Assembly (NCBI GenBank): GCA_937904535.1
Contig: CALELC010000268.1
Location: forward strand, 1-11,934
Reading direction: 5' to 3'
Length of the DNA: 11,934 nucleotides
Source of the DNA: an uncultured Planctomycetaceae bacterium
GTDB lineage: Bacteria; Planctomycetota; Planctomycetia; Pirellulales; Pirellulaceae
Shown here: positions 6,045 through 11,934 of the stretch, piece by piece
Layout of the letters: every line of letters starts with the position of its first letter
How positions within the stretch are numbered: the stretch's first letter is position 1
Notes under the pieces: generated by a model
The model's input: only the letters and a program-made list of their open reading frames with translations
What the model was told of the DNA's origin: nothing
Database searches by the model: none
Made by a program: the position numbers and the translations under genes

Positions 6045-6888
6045 CTGTTCGCGGGCCCTCCGGCGGATCGGCGGGATTTTGCGGTGGCAGACGCCGTCCC
6101 TGCTGTAGACGTTGTTGCTGTTGCAGTTGGCGAACCGCGTGATTCAGGGATTCCAGCAGTCGCGGAATTTGCCCGCAGCTCATGAACACCCGCGCGCTGA
6201 CCGCCGACTGCGGATAAAAGCTAGTCAAGAAATCGAGCACAAATTCGCTCGCCCCGTGCCCAATCATCACACCATTGGCGTAGGCCCCACTGAGGACCGC
6301 ATCCGGGATTTTCAGGTCGTCGTAGATTTCTTGCGGAGTGGGCCGGCGCACGGCCGGCGGCCCACCGGCTCCGGGAGCGGCTGGGGGAACCGCGCCGCTG
6401 GCCAGCTCGCCTGCGGCCGGCGACATCGGTGACGTGGGGGCTGGCGTACCGTGCAACACGTCGGTTGTGCCCAGCGCGGCGGCGGCACCGCCGACGGGGC
6501 GTTGAACGCCAGGCGACGCTGGAGTGGGATCGGCGGGACCGCCGGCTTCTTGGGGTGTTCCGGTTGCGCCAATCGCGGTCGCTGGGCCCAAGGAACCGGG
6601 AGTTGCTGGTGGATCTCCGAAGCGATCGCGATACAGCCCCAGATTCTTGCTGAGCGCTTCGATGAACTGGGGCATCACCGCGTGCGGGATGATCACCCGC
6701 GAAGCGACACGATGCGGTCGGCCGATCGTCTGGAGGAAATCGATGATGAACTCATTGGGCCCGGTGACCACGATGGCGCCGGTGCTAAAGGCCCCGTGAG
6801 CGATATGGTCGGGTACGCGTGCGCGCAGATGCGGAGCGGGTTCCGCGGGATCAGGGCGGTCCTCAGGCAGGGAATGGCCATCGGTCAT
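6031..6888 (-). CDS. Protein with two DUF3467 domains (285 aa)
   Basis: Two related domains are joined by a long flexible linker. The first DUF3467-like domain spans about 22-90 (GAFSTGAIVVTGPNEFIIDF, then RVIIPHAVMPQFIEAL). The second spans about 190-258 (GAYANGVMIGHGASEFVLDF, then SARVFMSCGQIPRLLESL). The shared positions GA...G...G..EF..DFL...R+...P.++E+L show that they are copies. The linker (about 91-185) is rich in Pro, Ala and Gly. The tail has a QLQQQQRLQQ stretch followed by a Pro/Arg-rich end. There is no signal peptide or membrane segment, so it is probably cytoplasmic. DUF3467 has no established biochemical function, and I infer none. The start at 6888 follows the 118-nt gap after the permease; its Shine-Dalgarno is weak. 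Its stop lies inside maf, so translation of the two is coupled. Confidence 0.83.
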   Translation of the reverse strand: MTDGHSLPEDRPDPAEPAPHLRARVPDHIAHGAFSTGAIVVTGPNEFIIDFLQTIGRPHRVASRVIIPHAVMPQFIEALSKNLGLYRDRFGDPPATPGSLGPATAIGATGTPQEAGGPADPTPASPGVQRPVGGAAAALGTTDVLHGTPAPTSPMSPAAGELASGAVPPAAPGAGGPPAVRRPTPQEIYDDLKIPDAVLSGAYANGVMIGHGASEFVLDFLTSFYPQSAVSARVFMSCGQIPRLLESLNHAVRQLQQQQRLQQGRRLPPQNPADPPEGPRTDEPR

Positions 6889-6918
6889 GAGTCAACTTCA
6901 TTGCAGGTAAGAAATGAC

Positions 6919-6983
6919 GGTGATTTCCGCATGGCCCGTGCGGGCCCGAGAACGCCTGCCCGGCATAGCGGCGGACGATCACC
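6919..6983 (-). other. Possible structured leader upstream of DUF3467 gene
   Basis: Within the 118-nt gap between the permease stop and the DUF3467 start, GGTGAT (6919-6924) pairs with ATCACC (6978-6983) and CCGC (6927-6930) pairs with GCGG (6971-6974), separated by a 2x3 internal loop. These enclose a compact hairpin GGCCC-GTGC-GGGCC (6933-6946, outer bases included) and a weak GCC/GGC pair (6954-6956 and 6962-6964). The fold is drawn from base pairing alone. It ends about 30 nt before the ATG at 6888 and lacks a T-run, so it is not an obvious terminator. It could be a leader element, a processing site or chance in GC-rich DNA. Confidence 0.3.
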
Positions 6984-7006
6984 AAGCAGCGGCGAAGCCG
7001 TACAGA

Positions 7007-8698
7007 CTACGGACTTGCCGGGTGAGTGCCGAGGCCAAGCGGATCATTTTCCTCCTCCTCGCTCGGGCCCAGTCCCGCCATTCGGCGATATTCCTCTTGG
7101 ACCCGCTCCGGGGTCGCCAGTCGCTGCGGGAGCACACGCTGTCCGACCAGCAAGAGGTGGCTTAAGAAGCTGATCAATCCGAGTGCGATCACCAAATACA
7201 CAACCCCAGTGTCGAGGGCATCCGATCCTGCCTGATCGATCGTCCAGAGCCAGTTGGTGAACTGCCAGGCAGAGTATTCAAACGAGCGGTAGTCGTTCCA
7301 GTGCAACTGGATTGAATAGGGAACCACCGCCATCGCCAACAAGACGACCGTCATCGCTGCGATCCCGACCGAAACCTTGACCGGCTGCTTCCAACGCAGC
7401 ATGCCGACGATGATCCGCACGGCCACCAGGGCGAACATCAGGTAACAGCCAACGAGCAACAACACCAGACGTTGCGATTCCAACGTGGTCCGTGTCCATG
7501 CATTCGCGCCCGATTCGACCAAGCCCCACAACATCAGATGCGCAGCCACTGCCGCGATCGTAAACGTGGCCATCGCGAAAATCACACCAGTCGCTGGGCC
7601 CGGGGTTAGCCAAGTCAGCAATAGTCGCCCCAGAAACGTGCCCGGCAACTCGCGGCGAATGCGCGGCGTCATCGCCGGCGATTCAGCCGCCATCAATGCC
7701 CCGACCACCGTCCAAAATCCCGCTAGATAGATGCTCAGAACCATCGGGATGTAAATCAGGCCTTCGGGAGGTGTGCGCGCGGCTTGACCACTGGCGATCG
7801 CGTAACCCGCCACCCCGATCACGCAAGCCAGGTGCACCAACACCGCGATGCGAATACCGGTCGAGCGATTCTCGCTTTCCGGCGTCAGCTTGGCCGCCGT
7901 GGCCGACAGCAGGATCGCCGCCGCCGAAATCCCGATCGCGAGCACCGAAACGATCGCGAACAGCGTTTCATCAGCGCTGAGCGGATTGCCGTACTGAATC
8001 AGGTCGATCGCTAACGTACCGAGCCCAAACTCGGAGGCCAGCAACACCGACAGCACGGCCAATAAACTTGTGATCTGACTGGTGCGGCCGGGCGTCACCG
8101 GAGCAAAAGACAAGGCTACGATCGTTAACCCCAGGCCGGCCAACACCAACATTCCCATCAACAGGGCCAGCGTTGGCAAGTCGACCCCGCGGAGCGTGTA
8201 GGCATACGCCACACAGGGAAACAGTGCGATGAAGTACAACAACATCTGCAATGCGGCGCTGGCCAACTTGCCGCTGACGATCTGACGCGGCGACAGCGCT
8301 GTCACCGACAGTAACTCCAGGGTGCCGTCATCGACCTCACTCTCGAGCGACCGATAGGCTGCTAAAGGGACAACCAACAACATCGGAACGGCGAGCACCA
8401 AGTAGTAGCCGACGAGCATCCGCGGGGCCGACGGCAGGTAATAGATCTGTGGCATTAGCAGCATGCTGCCGACGATCGTCCAGGCGAGCGATGCGAACAG
8501 CAAAAGACCAAAGGTCGCCACAAATTGGCGGCTCTTGAGTGCCTGGCGAGTTTCTTTGACGAGAATCGGGTTGATCGCGTCGCCGGCCCGAGTCGCCCAC
8601 TCATCGATGCGGTCCAACCACGACGGCGACCGCTTCGCTTCCTCGCTGCTGAAGATCGCCATCAAATTGGCGTCGCGCGTATCGCTGACCATTGTCAT
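7007..8698 (-). CDS. ABC-2-type permease with about 12 TM segments (563 aa)
   Basis: This is the membrane subunit of an ABC exporter, partner of the ATPase encoded directly upstream. The amphipathic N-terminal motif NPILVKETRQALKSRQF (43-59) and the cytoplasmic-loop segment ESEVDDGTLELLSVTALSPR (119-138) followed by QIVSGK are hallmarks of ABC-2 permeases. Membrane segments lie at about 60-82, 94-115, 145-167, 175-198, 209-230, 245-267, 282-302, 314-336, 371-393, 411-433, 443-463 and 499-519. Twelve is about twice the usual six of ABC-2 subunits, so one chain may supply both halves of the channel. A Glu/Pro-rich tail (SEEEEND, 544 onward) follows. The start at 8698 overlaps the ATPase stop as TAATG; an ATG two codons later is an alternative. 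Coupling implies equal production with the ATPase. The exported substrate is unknown. Confidence 0.88.
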   Translation of the reverse strand: MTMVSDTRDANLMAIFSSEEAKRSPSWLDRIDEWATRAGDAINPILVKETRQALKSRQFVATFGLLLFASLAWTIVGSMLLMPQIYYLPSAPRMLVGYYLVLAVPMLLVVPLAAYRSLESEVDDGTLELLSVTALSPRQIVSGKLASAALQMLLYFIALFPCVAYAYTLRGVDLPTLALLMGMLVLAGLGLTIVALSFAPVTPGRTSQITSLLAVLSVLLASEFGLGTLAIDLIQYGNPLSADETLFAIVSVLAIGISAAAILLSATAAKLTPESENRSTGIRIAVLVHLACVIGVAGYAIASGQAARTPPEGLIYIPMVLSIYLAGFWTVVGALMAAESPAMTPRIRRELPGTFLGRLLLTWLTPGPATGVIFAMATFTIAAVAAHLMLWGLVESGANAWTRTTLESQRLVLLLVGCYLMFALVAVRIIVGMLRWKQPVKVSVGIAAMTVVLLAMAVVPYSIQLHWNDYRSFEYSAWQFTNWLWTIDQAGSDALDTGVVYLVIALGLISFLSHLLLVGQRVLPQRLATPERVQEEYRRMAGLGPSEEEENDPLGLGTHPASP

Positions 8699-9675
8699 TA
8701 CTGCACCAGGCCTTCGGTGACTTGCAAGAAAACGTCTTCGAGACTTTTGCTGCGGGCGGTCACTTCGGCGATCTCATGCCCAGCGATGATCAGCTCGCGG
8801 ACCAACGCCGCCTGATCAGCGACTTCGCCTGCGAACTCCAGACGCACCAGTTGGCCGTCGACGACGACGTTGGAAACGGTGCTCCGCTCAGCCAGGTCGG
8901 CTGCCATCGCTGCACTGTCGCTGAGCACCCGGACGACCAGTTCGCGGTGCTGCTTGCGTTCCCGCTGAATCTCTTCAACGGATCCGGTTGCCAACAGTTG
9001 TCCCTGCTCGATGATCCCGACCGAGTCACACATCTCGGCCAGCTCGGTGAGAATGTGACTGCTGACCAAAATGGTTTTGCCGCGATCGGCCAGTTCACCG
9101 ATCATTCGTCGCAGTTCGATTCGAGCTCGCGGGTCCAGACCTGCGGCAGGCTCGTCGAGAATCAGCACCGCAGGGTCGTGAATCAGCGCACGGCCTAAGC
9201 ACAGCCGCTGTTTCATCCCCTTGCTAAGCCCGCGAATCGGCTTTTCGGCCATCCCGCGAGTGCCAGTGAACTCGAGCACCCAGCGCAGACGCCGCAGCCG
9301 CTCGCGACCGACCAGCCCGTAGGCGCGTGCAAAGAAATCGAGGTATTCCCAGCAGTTCACATCGCGGTAAGTCCCGAACGCATCGGGCATATAGCCCAGC
9401 CGCTGACGTACCAGTTCCGGGTCGTTGATCACCGAAAACCCATCGACGAATGCTTCACCATAGCTGGGCAAATCGAGGGTCGCGAGAATGCGCATGCTGG
9501 TCGTTTTGCCGGCGCCGTTGGGCCCGATGTAGCCGAAGACGCCGCCCCGGCGGACCGAAAAGGAGACATCGCGGACGGCTTTGGTCTTGCCGAAAAAGCG
9601 ATGCAGTCGCCGCAGCTCAATGCACACGGAATCGTTGGTATGCACCGCCGGCGTGGGGTTTCGCGGTGTGATCAC
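8698..9675 (-). CDS. ABC transporter ATPase of ABC-2 export type (325 aa)
   Basis: This ATPase is predicted to power the permease that follows it. I start at GTG 9675, giving a GTGA overlap with the stop of the upstream gene and GGGAG about 8 nt before it. The frame is open for 48 more codons, but these lie inside the upstream gene and are not protein-like. Motifs: Walker A GPNGAGKTT (51-59), signature LSKGMKQRL (150-158), Walker B with D-loop LILDEPAAGLDP (171-182) and H-loop His in SSHIL (H207). The Q-loop reads GYMPDAFG (95-102), with Asp where most families have Gln; I recall GYMPD in related CcmA/GldA-type ATPases, so this is a subfamily trait rather than damage. The C-terminal 100 aa beyond the nucleotide-binding fold (ELVVRVLSDS onward) form the accessory domain common in ABC-2 drug, polysaccharide or Gld-type ATPases. 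It ends in SLEDVFLQVTEG, typical of that group. Confidence 0.94.
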   Translation of the reverse strand: MITPRNPTPAVHTNDSVCIELRRLHRFFGKTKAVRDVSFSVRRGGVFGYIGPNGAGKTTSMRILATLDLPSYGEAFVDGFSVINDPELVRQRLGYMPDAFGTYRDVNCWEYLDFFARAYGLVGRERLRRLRWVLEFTGTRGMAEKPIRGLSKGMKQRLCLGRALIHDPAVLILDEPAAGLDPRARIELRRMIGELADRGKTILVSSHILTELAEMCDSVGIIEQGQLLATGSVEEIQRERKQHRELVVRVLSDSAAMAADLAERSTVSNVVVDGQLVRLEFAGEVADQAALVRELIIAGHEIAEVTARSKSLEDVFLQVTEGLVQ

Positions 9676-11934
9676 GGCAGATCTCCCAGCACGTAGTGGA
9701 TGCTGTTCACCAGCTTCGCTGAGGGAACCGCCACGCAGTCCTCGGTGACATCCGCCAGCGCCACAAAGGTTCCGGGACGGAGTGTGGAAGTCGTTTGCAT
9801 CAGGTTCTGCAGGTACCACTCCAGCCAGCCCTCGTTACCAGAGACTCGCTGGGCTGCCGGGCTATTTCGCCAGTAATCCGAATTGACGACGCGCGAGATC
9901 AATTCCATGCGGCGATTCCGGAACAGGCTGATGCCTTCGGGGAGTTCCGGACGGTTGCGCATATACATTTCGCTAAGGATGCGAGCGATTTCAGCTTCAT
10001 AGATGGGTTTGAGCACTGCGGCTTGACCGGCAGGGAGTTCTGCGATGCCCCAGTATCGTCCGCTGTCGGTCCGCAGGACCAGCTCGCGGAGCCCGTAATC
10101 GAAGTGACTCTGAACTCGTGGCACTGCCCCGCTGTCACCAGACAGCGTCAGACCACCTGCTTTTTCTAACGGCCGATAGGCGACGAACTGACGTTGTTGG
10201 CGAGAGGGTAAAAAGCCGCTGCTCAATCGGAGCCCGTCGTCGCTCACCGCGATCGTCCCCTGCAACGTCCCCTCTCCGCCGTTCATTTCATGCCAGTTGG
10301 CAAACTCACTGAGGTAATAAGGTTCTAAGTGGGTGTTGGCAGGAAACAGCAAACCGTCGCTGGGCCGAACGCCTGCAAAATAGGTCGAACGCCAGTACCG
10401 CATCGCCCCACCGTCGCGATCACAGATCCAGGTGATTTGCCGAATCCGTGCCTGGGTGCCAAGACCGTCGGAAATTAAACCATAGGCAAACAGAAAAAGC
10501 GTGGTCGCCAGCGCTAGCACGGGCGCAACCACGAACATCAAATAACTCCGCCCCATTTGATTGAGTTTGCGATAGGCCACGGGGCCGACGAGAATCACAA
10601 ACACGATCAGCAGTCCGATGAACGTGTACACCGGTGGCTGCGCGACACCGGGGATCACCCAGTTCCAGAACCGCCCGTCACCGGCGACCGGATCGACACC
10701 TCGCGTGAGCACGCTCGATGTACGTTCCTGTGTGCGCTGGAGCATTTCACGCCACAGCAGATGCGTTTCCGACAGCGTGTCTGGGAGCTGGCTGCCGATG
10801 ATCAAGCCTACACCGAGATGCAGGTCGAATAGGTCGTCTGGCTTGACGATTCTTTGTCGCTCGGACAACCACAACAGATTATCGGGGACAAAGGTTTGCC
10901 CCGATGGATTGCCGCGGTGAAACGCTTGGACTTGTTCGGCGAGCGCCCGCCGTGGCTGCAGCGACGTGCCGCTGAGATAGTTAAAGGGCAACGCGGTAAT
11001 CGTTGGCACAGACTCCAACTGCGCCAACGGATAGGCCTCGAGGAACTCGCGCGATGTGTCTGCGGTGACTTGAGGTTCCGATAGATTGAGCGCGGTTGGT
11101 TCAAAAGTGGTGTCGAAGGATGCCCGCAGGGCGGGCCGATCATCGACTTCGAGCAGCCACAGGGCTCCACCACAACGGACGAACTGCCGTAGAGCGCGTT
11201 CGGCCTCGGGACGGTTCTTTGCCAGCCACTGGTAAGTCGACCACCGCGTAATCCAGACTTGGGATTGCGCCACACCTTTCCAGTCCGTCGGAACTTCTTC
11301 TGCGGTCACATATTCCAGCCCCGCAGTTCGTCCGTACTGACGCAGCAGCGGGAGTGCGGTTTGCGGTGTGCGGAGTGGCTCGAGCGTCAACAGTTCCGGA
11401 GCGATCACTGCCAACAAGGAGCGGAGATCGTCGATCTCGGTCGAATCGCTGGCTGTCGCTAAGGGTTTGGAACCAGGCTCGGCAATCCAGCTGAAATTCC
11501 CTTCGGCCGATTCCATCCAGGCGGCTTCCCAGACATCGCCATGACCACCGTTCAGGCCGAATCGGCCGCGGTAGCCCTCCAGCGGTTGTCCGCCCTCCAG
11601 GACCACCGCGTCCAGGGTTCCGCCGAGAACCCATTTAGGCAAGTAGTAGGTTTGCTGCAGCGGACCCGAGCCCGCCGGCAATGCCAGCGTCAACTGGTAA
11701 CTGCTGCTGCGACTCCGCGGGACGACGCTGGACGGTTGCAGGGCCAGACGCAGTTGAATCTGGCGATCCTCGGCAAAGGTGCGCCCCGTTGGATAGACAT
11801 TCACCTGCAGCGGAATGTCGCCGAAGCGGTGCAGGCGGTTCACCGTCAGATCGAGCGTAAAGCCGCTCGGAGTTTTACCGGCTTCCGGGAGAACTAGGAG
11901 GCTGTCACCGGCCCAGTAATTCGTTGTTTGGGCT
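9672..11934 (-). CDS. Large membrane protein of ABC module, 5' end missing
   Basis: The frame runs open to the right edge (complete codons up to 11933; 753 aa seen), so the start lies outside the window. The GTG at 11843 is not a credible start, because the 30 upstream codons read as normal protein (YWAGDSLLVLPEAGKTPSGF). In fragment numbering, a beta-rich N-terminal part (to about 160) is followed by a Rossmann-like region (about 170-265) with VWITRWSTYQWL and a hydrophobic FVRCGGALWLLEV strand. This resembles the glutamine-amidotransferase-like fold of ABC auxiliary proteins, without a visible catalytic Cys-His pair. Two membrane segments follow at about 434-455 (FIGLLIVFVILVGPVAYRKL) and 464-486. 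The GPVxY motif is typical of large proteins next to ABC-2 exporters. An extracytoplasmic beta-rich C-terminal part of about 265 aa ends the chain. It overlaps the ATPase gene by 4 nt. By position and layout it looks like a GldG-type auxiliary subunit; the family name is unknown to me. Confidence 0.82.
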   Translation of the reverse strand, partial: AQTTNYWAGDSLLVLPEAGKTPSGFTLDLTVNRLHRFGDIPLQVNVYPTGRTFAEDRQIQLRLALQPSSVVPRSRSSSYQLTLALPAGSGPLQQTYYLPKWVLGGTLDAVVLEGGQPLEGYRGRFGLNGGHGDVWEAAWMESAEGNFSWIAEPGSKPLATASDSTEIDDLRSLLAVIAPELLTLEPLRTPQTALPLLRQYGRTAGLEYVTAEEVPTDWKGVAQSQVWITRWSTYQWLAKNRPEAERALRQFVRCGGALWLLEVDDRPALRASFDTTFEPTALNLSEPQVTADTSREFLEAYPLAQLESVPTITALPFNYLSGTSLQPRRALAEQVQAFHRGNPSGQTFVPDNLLWLSERQRIVKPDDLFDLHLGVGLIIGSQLPDTLSETHLLWREMLQRTQERTSSVLTRGVDPVAGDGRFWNWVIPGVAQPPVYTFIGLLIVFVILVGPVAYRKLNQMGRSYLMFVVAPVLALATTLFLFAYGLISDGLGTQARIRQITWICDRDGGAMRYWRSTYFAGVRPSDGLLFPANTHLEPYYLSEFANWHEMNGGEGTLQGTIAVSDDGLRLSSGFLPSRQQRQFVAYRPLEKAGGLTLSGDSGAVPRVQSHFDYGLRELVLRTDSGRYWGIAELPAGQAAVLKPIYEAEIARILSEMYMRNRPELPEGISLFRNRRMELISRVVNSDYWRNSPAAQRVSGNEGWLEWYLQNLMQTTSTLRPGTFVALADVTEDCVAVPSAKLVNSIHYVLGDLP

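Noticed and set aside
6451..7173. Plus-strand open frame of 240 codons opposite the DUF3467 and permease genes
   Set aside because: It is antisense to the DUF3467 domains and the permease tail, and its length is explained by the GC-rich, Pro/Ala-rich linker on the other strand.
9676..9819. Upstream start for the ABC ATPase at 9819
   Set aside because: The extra 48 residues lie wholly inside the upstream gene, and the GTG at 9675 has both a Shine-Dalgarno and the GTGA overlap.

Overview
The window looks like chromosomal DNA of a planctomycete, probably a Rhodopirellula/Pirellula-type member of the Pirellulaceae. The reasons are the moderately high G+C, scattered small membrane-anchored hypothetical genes, an exported S46 peptidase, an exported DUF1573 protein, a DUF3467 gene with two copies of the domain, and a Maf protein of the variant form I associate with planctomycetes. 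This assignment is inference from gene content; there is no rRNA or other taxonomic marker. I see no tRNA, rRNA, IS element, CRISPR array or phage gene.

Left part (1-1960): sparsely coding. It holds one doubtful small membrane ORF (335-676, minus), a cluster of GTGTTCACAC repeats on a 19-bp spacing (801-876), and two small minus-strand genes for membrane-anchored proteins of 99 aa (881-1180) and 100 aa (1653-1955). The 470-bp gap between these two has no convincing gene.

Centre (2112-4190, plus): a complete exported S46 serine dipeptidyl-peptidase of 692 aa. The family's catalytic residues are visible, and a glycine sits at the position that separates DPP7-type from DPP11-type specificity. 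It ends at a strong intrinsic terminator (4216-4248) shared with the convergent DUF1573 gene.

Right part (4252-11934, minus): six genes on one strand. Reading in the direction of transcription, from the right edge, they are: a large membrane protein (5' end outside the window), an ABC ATPase (4-nt GTGA overlap), a 12-TM ABC-2-type permease (TAATG overlap), a 118-nt gap with a possible RNA fold, a double-DUF3467 protein, Maf (14-nt overlap), a 164-nt gap, and the exported DUF1573 protein. The first three are tightly coupled and resemble, in architecture, the GldG/GldA/GldF-type ABC modules (auxiliary membrane protein, ATPase, permease). They probably form one export or envelope complex. Maf and the DUF3467 protein are translationally linked, but nothing in the sequence shows a shared function.

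No clearly new biological system stands out. The items most worth a second look are the 19-bp phased repeats, the ABC module with its large auxiliary protein and Q-less Q-loop, the double-DUF3467 protein with its possible structured leader, and the cysteine-poor S46 peptidase.
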